Shown here: in pieces, positions 23,086-30,647 of the stretch
How positions within the stretch are numbered: the stretch's first letter is position 1
How the letters are laid out: each line of letters opens with the position of its first letter
Source of the DNA: Clostridiales bacterium
GTDB lineage: Bacteria > Bacillota > Clostridia > Peptostreptococcales > Anaerovoracaceae
Assembly: GCA_012838265.1 (NCBI GenBank)
Contig: DUPP01000179.1
Coordinates: 1 to 32,635 of the forward strand
DNA: 32,635 nt
Direction of reading: 5' to 3'
The notes under the pieces: model-generated
The model's database searches: none
What the model was told of the DNA's origin: nothing
What the model saw: only the letters and a program-made list of their open reading frames with translations
Program-made: the position numbers and the translations under genes

Positions 23086-23784
23086 TTACGGCCTCCTAAA
23101 GTAATATCCTATTCCTCTTTTGGTCATTATGTACTTTGGATTGCTAGAATCATCTTCCAGCTTTTCTCTTAATCTCCTTACTGTTACATCTACAGTACGA
23201 ATATCCCCGTAGTATTCATATCCCCAGACTTCCTCCAATAGTTGTTCTCTTGAAAATACTTTATTTTCACGTTCTGCCAGGTATTTTAATAGTTCAAATT
23301 CACGTAGTGTAAGCTCCAGCGCTTTTTCATTCTTTCGCACTTCATATCTATTTAAATCAATGGCAAGGTTTCCAAAATACTTAATATTGGAAGGTGCATC
23401 CTTAAGGTCCTTCATCAAATCTGTTCTGCGTATATTCGCTTTAATTCTTGCTATGAGCTCTCTCATACCGAATGGTTTAGTGATATAATCATCGGCACCA
23501 AGCTCAAGGCCAAGAACCTTATCCACTTCTTCCTCTTTTGCTGTCAGCATAATAATAGGTATCGTATTTGTCTCCCTTATTTTTTTGCATACTTGAAAAC
23601 CATCCATTACAGGCAACATCACGTCAAGTAATATCAAATCTGGCTTATTAGACAGAGCTTTTGAAAGGCCTTCCTTCCCGTCATATGAAGTCTCAACTTC
23701 AAATCCTTCCTTGACTAAATTGAATTTAATAATATCTGATATAGACTTTTCGTCTTCAATAATCAAAACCTTTTTAGAGTCCAT
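23086..23784 (-). CDS. walR: response regulator WalR-like (OmpR family)
   Basis: Cytosolic DNA-binding regulator, 232 residues: receiver domain with acidic E10/D11 region, phosphoacceptor D54 in LILLDVMLP, LTAKEEE and KPFGMRELIARI, followed by an OmpR/PhoB winged helix (LTLREFELLKYLAERENKVFSREQLLEEVWGYEYYGDIRTVDVTVRRLREKLE). The GYEYYGD..TVDVT..RLR recognition segment is highly typical of WalR/YycF. It has a strong ribosome binding site (AGGAGG) and a clear promoter (23897-23925) with a leader of about 105 bases. It is divergent from the subtilase gene. Confidence 0.85.
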   Translation of the reverse strand: MDSKKVLIIEDEKSISDIIKFNLVKEGFEVETSYDGKEGLSKALSNKPDLILLDVMLPVMDGFQVCKKIRETNTIPIIMLTAKEEEVDKVLGLELGADDYITKPFGMRELIARIKANIRRTDLMKDLKDAPSNIKYFGNLAIDLNRYEVRKNEKALELTLREFELLKYLAERENKVFSREQLLEEVWGYEYYGDIRTVDVTVRRLREKLEDDSSNPKYIMTKRGIGYYFRRP

Positions 23785-23896
23785 AAGAAAATCCTCCTAA
23801 CTATAGACCTCGACCGTTTAGACTCCATCAAATAATGGATTTAAAGGCATGACTAACGGTTCCCCTCGTAAGGTGATTCACACAAACAGCTCAGTT

Positions 23897-23925
23897 ATTA
23901 TATCAAAAAAAAACGTATTCGTCAA
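23897..23925 (-). promoter_or_regulatory. sigma-70 type promoter of walRK
   Basis: On the minus strand TTGACG (23925-23920) and TATAAT (23902-23897) with exactly 17 bases between; the spacer holds nine consecutive T. Confidence 0.75.
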
Positions 23926-24005
23926 AAATCCGCTCCTTCCAATTTTTCGTCTACTCACCTTGCCCAAGCCCTTATTCATATTATGAGGCGAGGGAAGTGA
24001 TTACA

Positions 24006-25166
24006 ATGTATTCAAAGTATTCAAATCATGGGGAAATGATCCCCGTTATTATATATTCAAAACATACTATCAAAGAGATAAGAGATTGCATTATTGAAAG
24101 CTATGGTCAAATTAAATATGAATTGCCTTTCATTAATGCCGTTTCGGTTGAAATCCCAAAAGATAAAATTAAAACTTTATCAAACAATATAATGATAGCC
24201 TCTATCAGGAAAGATGCTATCGTATCAAAAACTCCTCTCTTTTCGCGCGCAAAACCCGTTCAGGCTGCATGTGGAGACTTTGAGAGGGATATAGAAAGAA
24301 TTTATTGCAGTACAGAAAGAGGTAAGGGAGTGGGTGTGGCCGTTATTGATACCGGTATTTCTCCCCATTATGACCTTGTAAAACCGATGAATAGAATTGT
24401 TGCATTCAAGGATCTTCTTGCCAACAAAGAGATGCCCTATGACGATGACGGACACGGTACACATGTAGCGGGACTTATCGCAGGTAACGGCTATACATCA
24501 TGCAAATATATTGGCACTGCCCCTTGCGCTAATATAATCTCCATTAAAGCTCTCGACGATTCAGGTAATGGTACGGAATCTGATATACTGGCTGCTCTTC
24601 AATGGATTATCAATAATGGACGACTATATAATATTCGAGTGATTAATTTATCGCTTGGAGTTAAAGTAGAACCAGATAACGAAGGTGACTCCTTGGTTAA
24701 AGGTGCCAATGCAGCTGTCCGGCATGGTTATACTGTAGTTACAGCAGCAGGAAATAACGGTCCTGGAAAATGTACCATAAACTCTCCTGGAATCAGTCCT
24801 ATGGTAATAACAGTAGGGGCAGCAGATATGACTAAATTTGATGAAAGCGGCAACGTAAAGGTCGCCAGCTTTTCGAGCCGTGGTCCTACTTTTTCCGGTA
24901 TTATCAAGCCAGATTTAATTGCTCCGGGGGTAGATATCTGTTCCTTGGACGCAAAAAATCCAAAAAATTATTCCATTCAAACAGGAACTTCTATGTCTGC
25001 ACCTTTAGTAAGCGGTGTAGCGGCTTGCCTTTATGCTTCTAACCCCTGTTTGACACCTGCGCAAGTGAAACGGATCCTGCTCCGTGAGGCTATCCCATTA
25101 AAAAATGAAGACCGCTGCGCACAAGGCTGCGGTCTATTGAACTATAGAATGTTCTTAAATTTATAA
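24006..25166 (+). CDS. subtilisin-like serine protease (S8), apparently cytosolic
   Basis: Subtilase of 386 residues with an intact triad: D115 in VAVIDTG, H150 in DGHGTHVAG and S329 in GTSMSAP; the oxyanion asparagine is N250 in AAGNNG. Residues 1-80 look like an I9-type prodomain. No signal peptide or membrane segment is present, and there are 11 cysteines, both pointing to a cytosolic or spore-internal enzyme like AprX or intracellular subtilisins. ATG 24006 is preceded by GGAAGTGAT, which matches 8 of 9 bases of the anti-Shine-Dalgarno complement; a GTG at 23997 is the alternative start. CATATTATG upstream is a weak sporulation-type -10. It is divergent from walR; its last codon overlaps the M23 stop. 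Confidence 0.88.
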   Translation: MYSKYSNHGEMIPVIIYSKHTIKEIRDCIIESYGQIKYELPFINAVSVEIPKDKIKTLSNNIMIASIRKDAIVSKTPLFSRAKPVQAACGDFERDIERIYCSTERGKGVGVAVIDTGISPHYDLVKPMNRIVAFKDLLANKEMPYDDDGHGTHVAGLIAGNGYTSCKYIGTAPCANIISIKALDDSGNGTESDILAALQWIINNGRLYNIRVINLSLGVKVEPDNEGDSLVKGANAAVRHGYTVVTAAGNNGPGKCTINSPGISPMVITVGAADMTKFDESGNVKVASFSSRGPTFSGIIKPDLIAPGVDICSLDAKNPKNYSIQTGTSMSAPLVSGVAACLYASNPCLTPAQVKRILLREAIPLKNEDRCAQGCGLLNYRMFLNL

Positions 25167-27389
25167 ATAATTTAATGGGTTTTTTGCCTTTCCATTGACA
25201 TGTACTTCAAAGTGAACGTGTGGGCCGGTACTTCGCCCTGTATTCCCTACATTGGCGATATGCTGGCCCTGATAAACTCGCTCTCCTGCTTTGACATGCA
25301 GCTTGCTGCAATGTCCGTATACAGTGACCCTGCCGCCACCATGGTCTATTTTAACTGTATAGCCCAGGGCTCCGTTGTATCCTGAAAAGATAACCTTGCC
25401 GCCGTCAGCTGCTTTAATTTTCGTTCCGGTGGGGGCTGCCAGGTCAATTCCTTTATGCAATCTTCCCCAGCGTGTTCCGTATCGTGAAGTAAGCTTTCCT
25501 CTGATTGGATAGATGAGCTTTCCTGTGCCGATCAACGGCGGTGGTTCCTTAGTACCAACTAGTACTACTTGTGGTACTGGTTCTGTTATAATAGTTGACT
25601 TGATTTCTTTTCGGCTAACCTCTATTCCATTGTGTCTTATTATTTCGGCAACAACATCCTTTTCTCCGTTGATGCCCAAGGATTTTACTGTCTGTTCATT
25701 CTTATAAAGGCTGCTGGTATTTTCATAGGCGATTTCATAAGGTATCGTTTCCTTGTATTTTGCAACCTCTACTGTTTCAACCGTAACTAACGGTACGATT
25801 TGATTAAGACAAATCTCCTGACCAATTTGAATCTTTTCAGGTATCACCTCAGGGTTGGCTCTTTGCAGTTCGCTTAATTGGATGCCATATATCTTTGAGA
25901 TTTCAGATAAGGTCTCGCCCGATTGCACAGTATGAATCTTTTTCTCGATTGATCCCGACATTATATATTCCAGAGCCTGGTCCTTCTTCTTAATAGAACC
26001 CAGCTTTGTTTCGACTTTTTTGATCTCAACGTTTTCAGCAAACCCTACCTCTTTTAACTCGATATCTTCATCGTTCGGCATAAATTTATTTTTTACTTCA
26101 TGTAAAACGTTCTTGGCTGCTCTTTCACTTTCAAGAACAGAGACTAATCTGCCATCAACAACAATTCCATAGCCGTTTACTTTCATATCACGCATATAGG
26201 TCAATTTGTTCAGGATGTCCTCTTTGTTATCAATCTCCTGATTAAGAGCAATGACCTTGTTAAAACGTATGTCTCTATCTTTGTTAATAATAATCTCCGC
26301 ATCATATTGATGGCTCAGCTTATCACCGATAACATCGACGATCTTGTAAACATCCTCCTGATTTTTGGCAACACCAAGAACTTTTCCATTATAGATATAT
26401 TCGTATGCTGTCATGCTCCCTATTGTCATGGTGATTGCTGCATATACGATAACGCCCGCACCAAAGCCGACTATAAGCTTCTTTCTGTTATTTTCACCAA
26501 ACTCTCTGACTTGAATTGAACCTCTATGAATTTTTTTGCATATATGACTGGCAAAACAACTTGCCGCATCATTCTTCATATCAATAAATTCAATAAAGGT
26601 ATACATCTTATCAGTTGCATTTTCTATCTTTTTTGCTAATGAAGAATTAATGCTATATAGCTTATTTTTTAGTTCTGCCTTGTCCTCTATTTTCATAAAC
26701 AGCGGCGTAAGTCTCTTATGTAATAAATGTTTGGCATTATGATATATTTGAACCAGTCTTGCTATGTTCGTCCCATAAAAATCAAACACCTTGTCAATAG
26801 CTGAGTCAAAAGATGTATTGACCTCTTCTTGAGAGGAATCGAACATGGAAATCTGACCTTTAATTGGTTCTTCGACTGCTTTTTCCTCAGGGATAAAGGT
26901 CTCAGGCTGAATCTCATCAAAATTAAGAGTAAATGCCTCTGGTAGAATCTCACCATAATTAGGGGTATTGGCCTCTGATCGAATCTCATTAAAAATGGAA
27001 GCAGGTTTAAAATCCTCAAAGCTGCCCTCATCCGTTAAGATGATCTGCACTTCTTCAGATTTCTTTTGCTTCCTTTTATTTCTTCTTTCGGCAATGCGTT
27101 TGTTAGCATTTACCATTCGTCTTTCTTTTTCAATAATATCAAAATCAAGCTCAAAAAACTCCATTGCGGAAACTTTTTCCAGCTTTTTATTGATAAGCCT
27201 ATCAATTTCTGCTTTGGCTTGTTCCTTATTCATTCCGGATAAATCCAAGCTTGAAACTGATGTACAGGTGCTATCTATGTCTTCAGATTTATTGTTTTTG
27301 TCTTTTTTATTTAATCTATAATTAACGCCTGAAGCTATGCTTGTCCATAAGCAATACATCTTCTTACCAAGGCTTTTAATATTTTTCAT
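25161..27389 (-). CDS. membrane-anchored LysM-G5-M23 peptidoglycan endopeptidase
   Basis: Cell wall protein of 742 residues. A charged cytoplasmic region of about 300 residues precedes one membrane helix (about 304-326). Outside lie a region of about 150 residues, a LysM domain (about 485-528, HTVQSGETLSEISKIYGI), a G5 domain (about 535-612) and an M23 peptidase domain (about 625-740) with zinc ligands H645 and D649 (HKGIDL) and H724-V-H726, plus H693. M23 enzymes cut peptide cross-links. The start is ATG 27389 with GGGAGG 6 bases upstream; a GTG at 27407 would include that site. Residues 133-168 hold three 12-residue repeats. It has its own promoter inside the dnaD end. Confidence 0.9.
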   Translation of the reverse strand: MKNIKSLGKKMYCLWTSIASGVNYRLNKKDKNNKSEDIDSTCTSVSSLDLSGMNKEQAKAEIDRLINKKLEKVSAMEFFELDFDIIEKERRMVNANKRIAERRNKRKQKKSEEVQIILTDEGSFEDFKPASIFNEIRSEANTPNYGEILPEAFTLNFDEIQPETFIPEEKAVEEPIKGQISMFDSSQEEVNTSFDSAIDKVFDFYGTNIARLVQIYHNAKHLLHKRLTPLFMKIEDKAELKNKLYSINSSLAKKIENATDKMYTFIEFIDMKNDAASCFASHICKKIHRGSIQVREFGENNRKKLIVGFGAGVIVYAAITMTIGSMTAYEYIYNGKVLGVAKNQEDVYKIVDVIGDKLSHQYDAEIIINKDRDIRFNKVIALNQEIDNKEDILNKLTYMRDMKVNGYGIVVDGRLVSVLESERAAKNVLHEVKNKFMPNDEDIELKEVGFAENVEIKKVETKLGSIKKKDQALEYIMSGSIEKKIHTVQSGETLSEISKIYGIQLSELQRANPEVIPEKIQIGQEICLNQIVPLVTVETVEVAKYKETIPYEIAYENTSSLYKNEQTVKSLGINGEKDVVAEIIRHNGIEVSRKEIKSTIITEPVPQVVLVGTKEPPPLIGTGKLIYPIRGKLTSRYGTRWGRLHKGIDLAAPTGTKIKAADGGKVIFSGYNGALGYTVKIDHGGGRVTVYGHCSKLHVKAGERVYQGQHIANVGNTGRSTGPHVHFEVHVNGKAKNPLNYL
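26886..26993 (-). repeat. three 12-codon repeats in the M23 peptidase gene
   Basis: The translated units FNEIRSEANTPN, YGEILPEAFTLN and FDEIQPETFIPE (residues 133-168) follow a pattern of aromatic-x-E-I-x-x-E. They are acidic, proline-containing and in the predicted cytoplasmic part, so likely a flexible linker or a binding motif array. Confidence 0.65.
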
Positions 27390-27458
27390 ATGCTTCCTCC
27401 CAACCACCTCACGTGGGTATCTTCATATGCTGCCGCAAATGTTATGCTTGCAAATAGC

Positions 27459-27487
27459 ATTATATCTTTATATTCGAGTTTTTTCAA
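27459..27487 (-). promoter_or_regulatory. sigma-70 type promoter for the M23 peptidase gene, overlapping the dnaD stop
   Basis: On the minus strand TTGAAA (27487-27482) and TATAAT (27464-27459) with a 17-base spacer. The -35 includes the dnaD stop codon, so the peptidase can be transcribed apart from the replication operon. Confidence 0.65.
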
Positions 27488-28752
27488 TCCGTTTTTTGAA
27501 TGTTTTTAAGCTTCTCGGCAAAGCAGCTGCAGCGTCCCCCCGTATCAAGTGTGCCTGTGTCCTTGCAAAGGGGGCAATCATACGTTAAATCCATATAATC
27601 AATTGTAAAGTTATTTTCTGTCATTAAAAAGGCTTTTTCTGCATTCAGGCGATCTATTCTTGCCTTCATAGCTTTGATTTTACTCTTTACATCGTTTGTA
27701 CCAGAAAGCATTATCTTTGAAATCTGCAGTCCGATATTACGAGTTTCTTCTTCAATTTCTCTCACTCTGGGTATATTTTTATATACCTCTGCACGCCTTT
27801 CTTCAGCTTCTGCCTCATGCCTTGCTCTAAGTTCTTCATAATATCTCATTACTCTTGCTATGTATCCAGAACCTGTTTCACCTTTATTGGATGAAGTCCT
27901 TTCATTCCCGCTACTCCACGCTTTTAATACGGTATTGATATAATTAATATTGGGATTGGATATGCCTGTGGTCTTCTTACAAGCTTCAAGCACCCTGTCA
28001 ATGGTGAATCCCATCTGGTCAAACCATGTGTCCATTATTCTTTTTTCTTCTTCTGTAGCATTACGCAGTAAACCTAATGCCCGAAGGACTCTTTTATACA
28101 AATAGTGGCGATTATCTATTTCTTCAAGATAGTCTTCTATTTGCTCTGCTGTTTTAAGCCCTTGATTTGCCCACTCCTTAACGACCGCTGCTACATACTT
28201 ATGGTTGCTGTGACCTTTTTTCTTAACACAGTAGGAATAAGCATACAATATCATTTCAGGCGTTGCATTATAATCCGTAATCCAAGAAAGGATCTCCATT
28301 GGCTCATTTCCTTCGAATAGTCTTCCTGTTATCTGCTCGATTCTACTGTACATTTTCTTAATGTCTTTATTGTCCATAAGACCCTTTAATCGATCCGGTA
28401 CCTTTGAATCCTGTTTACGGGCCTTTGACTTCTTTCCGTATACAAGACCCTTTAGATTGATGAATTCCACCTGATAGTGGAATTTATCGCCTGGTTTTAT
28501 AAAATGTTTTCGGATCACTCCCAACTTTTCCCAATAGGTCCATGCCTTTAAAACGTCTTCATCCTCCATGCCCAAGTGTTTCGCAATAGTCTCGTTCGTC
28601 ATATTCTTGTCAAAATCAGCATACATCAGAGCAAATAAATATACTTTAACATAATTGCCTGGAGCTTGGGGCATATATTCATTTATAAAAATATTTTCAA
28701 CATGAGTGTCTCTCAGATAAAAATCTTTGTTAATCTCCTTTTTGAAATTCAT
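27484..28752 (-). CDS. dnaD: DnaD-like primosome protein fused to a DnaC-type zinc N-domain
   Basis: Protein of 422 residues. Residues 1-115 resemble the DnaD winged-helix N-domain, and two DnaB_2/DDBH2 domains follow (about 136-206 and 218-285, each ending in a VxxxW or VLKAW helix). From about 298 the sequence changes to IARVMRYYEELRARHEAEAEERR, then VYKNIPRVREIEEE, and DYMDLTYDCPLCKDTG with CSC near 408. This is the N-terminal coiled and zinc-binding domain of the clostridial helicase loader DnaC. It ends at residue 422 just where DnaC enters its AAA+ ATPase, and no ATPase gene follows. DnaD acts in primosome assembly and helicase loading; the fused domain should contact DnaB. The gene lies 40 bases after dnaB. 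Confidence 0.85.
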   Translation of the reverse strand: MNFKKEINKDFYLRDTHVENIFINEYMPQAPGNYVKVYLFALMYADFDKNMTNETIAKHLGMEDEDVLKAWTYWEKLGVIRKHFIKPGDKFHYQVEFINLKGLVYGKKSKARKQDSKVPDRLKGLMDNKDIKKMYSRIEQITGRLFEGNEPMEILSWITDYNATPEMILYAYSYCVKKKGHSNHKYVAAVVKEWANQGLKTAEQIEDYLEEIDNRHYLYKRVLRALGLLRNATEEEKRIMDTWFDQMGFTIDRVLEACKKTTGISNPNINYINTVLKAWSSGNERTSSNKGETGSGYIARVMRYYEELRARHEAEAEERRAEVYKNIPRVREIEEETRNIGLQISKIMLSGTNDVKSKIKAMKARIDRLNAEKAFLMTENNFTIDYMDLTYDCPLCKDTGTLDTGGRCSCFAEKLKNIQKTD

Positions 28753-28792
28753 ATCTAAAATTCCTTAACTAATCATTAGCACTGTATGTATT

Positions 28793-30130
28793 TTATTTCT
28801 CACTAATATTACTTTTGTCTACAAACCTGGTGTACTTTCCTAGCCAGGTAAGCTCAATGGTTCCAGTTGGACCACTACGATGTTTTGCGATGTTTACCTC
28901 ACATATGTTAGGTTTTTCGGTAGTATCAGGAAAATAGTACTCATCCCTATACAGGAACATAACTATGTCTGCATCCTGTTCGATAGAGCCTGATTCTCTA
29001 AGGTCCGAAAGTATCGGTCGATGGTCAGCTCTCTGCTCTGGCGCACGAGAAAGCTGGGACAGCACAAGTACCGGGCAATCCATTTCCCTGGCCAACTGCT
29101 TTAAATACCTGGAAATTGCCGTAATTTCTTGCTGTCTATTTTCAGTTTTCCCTTCAAAGGTCATTAACTGAAGATAATCTATGACGACCAGATCCAGTCC
29201 CTTCTCCGCCTTAAGCCTTCTGCATTTATTTTTAATCTCCATGGGAGTGATACCTGGCGTATCATCTATGTAAATACTAGTTTTGGAAAGGGTATCCAAT
29301 GCGATATGAATCTGATCCCAATCCTGACGTTCCAAATTCCCTGTTTTCAATTTTTGTATTTCAATTCTGGATTCCATACTCAGCATTCTTTGGCCTAACT
29401 GCTCCTGCGACATTTCCAGACTAAATATCAAAACCTTTGCTTTTCCTTTTATCGCGGCCTGCTGTGCTATATTTAAGGCAAATGCAGTTTTTCCCATACT
29501 GGGTCTTGCTGCAAGGACGATTAGATCTGATCTTTGCATTCCCGAAGTTTTTGCATCTAAATCGATAAAGCCAGTGGTCAAGCCGGTGATATTGCCCTCC
29601 AGCTTTGACATTTCATCAATCATTGTGATATTGTTCCATAAAACATCCTTAATTGCCTGATAATCTTTGTTCTGTCTAGACTGAGCAATTTCAAAAATTA
29701 CTCTTTCAGAGTAATCTAAAACCTCGGCAGATTCCATCTTCTCTTGATATGCATTTTCAATAATATTTGACGATGCGTTAATCAACTTACGGAGCACTGC
29801 TTTTTCAGCAATGATTTTCGCATATCCTCCTACGTTCGAAGTAGAAGGGACGACTGACGACAGCAATGCAACATATGCCCTACCTCCTACCATTTCTAAG
29901 GTTTTCCGTTTTTTTAGTTCTTCTGAAACAGTAAGAATATCTATAGGTTGACTTTTTCTATATAGTTCTATTATGCAGGAGTAAATCTCCTTATGTATTT
30001 CACTGTAGAAATCTTCTGGCTTGAGAATTTCCAGCACTTCATAAAGTGCTTCCTTGTCAAGAAGGATTGAACCCAACACAGATTTCTCAGCATCATCGTT
30101 ATGTGGGGGTATTCTTTCATATTGGCTCAT
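28793..30130 (-). CDS. dnaB: replicative DNA helicase DnaB
   Basis: Hexameric 5'-3' helicase at the replication fork (called DnaC in B. subtilis), 445 residues, normal length. The N-terminal domain (IPPHNDDAEKSVLGSILLD) is followed by the RecA-like ATPase: Walker A ARPSMGKTA at 208-216, Walker B in LDLVVIDYLQLM, and QLSRAPEQRADHRPILSDLRESGSIEQDADIVMFLYRDE. ATG 30130 is preferred because AAAGAGG lies upstream; a reading from 30157 starts in the gap after rplI without a site. It sits in the common Firmicutes order gdpP-rplI-dnaB. Confidence 0.96.
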   Translation of the reverse strand: MSQYERIPPHNDDAEKSVLGSILLDKEALYEVLEILKPEDFYSEIHKEIYSCIIELYRKSQPIDILTVSEELKKRKTLEMVGGRAYVALLSSVVPSTSNVGGYAKIIAEKAVLRKLINASSNIIENAYQEKMESAEVLDYSERVIFEIAQSRQNKDYQAIKDVLWNNITMIDEMSKLEGNITGLTTGFIDLDAKTSGMQRSDLIVLAARPSMGKTAFALNIAQQAAIKGKAKVLIFSLEMSQEQLGQRMLSMESRIEIQKLKTGNLERQDWDQIHIALDTLSKTSIYIDDTPGITPMEIKNKCRRLKAEKGLDLVVIDYLQLMTFEGKTENRQQEITAISRYLKQLAREMDCPVLVLSQLSRAPEQRADHRPILSDLRESGSIEQDADIVMFLYRDEYYFPDTTEKPNICEVNIAKHRSGPTGTIELTWLGKYTRFVDKSNISEK

Positions 30131-30186
30131 AATATACCTCTTTGAAGCGACGTTCATAGGTGCTGCAACTGAGAAAATACGTAAAC

Positions 30187-30633
30187 TTACTGTCCTGATA
30201 CTGTTACTTTAATCTTTGCTGTAACCTCCGGGTATATCTTTACATCCAGTTTGTACTCGCCCATTTGTTTTATCGGGCTTTCTAATACGATTTTTCTTTT
30301 ATCTATGCTTATTTTATGCTGATCCATTAGAGCATCTGCGATATCCTTGGAAGTGATAGAACCAAACAATCGTCCTCCTTCTCCAGACTTTGTGACGATT
30401 TCAACATTAAGCTTAGCCATTTTTTCGGCCAATTGTTTTGCCTCAGCAAGTTCTTTTTGACGCTGTTCCTCCTGAATCGCTTTTTGTTTTTCTAAAATCT
30501 TAAGATTAGCGTCGGTCGCTTCTTTTGCAAATCCACGAGGAATCAACATATTTCTGGCATATCCGTCACTTACCTTGACGACTTCTCCTGCCTTTCCGAC
30601 TCCCTTAACGTCTTTCTCTAATATTACAATCAT
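30187..30633 (-). CDS. rplI: 50S ribosomal protein L9
   Basis: Protein of 148 residues with the L9 N-domain ([21 protein letters not shown], then [13 protein letters not shown]), a long connecting helix (about 40-76) and the C-terminal RNA-binding domain ([16 protein letters not shown]). It binds 23S rRNA domain V. It lies 14 bases after gdpP and before dnaB. Confidence 0.97.
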   Translation of the reverse strand: MIVILEKDVKGVGKAGEVVKVSDGYARNMLIPRGFAKEATDANLKILEKQKAIQEEQRQKELAEAKQLAEKMAKLNVEIVTKSGEGGRLFGSITSKDIADALMDQHKISIDKRKIVLESPIKQMGEYKLDVKIYPEVTAKIKVTVSGQ

Positions 30634-30647
30634 TTTTCACCCTCCTA

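Noticed and set aside
27408-27483. Frameshifted DnaC AAA+ domain after dnaD
   Set aside because: Only 75-95 bases separate dnaD from the M23 gene, too short for an ATPase domain, and no loader-like residues appear in other frames.
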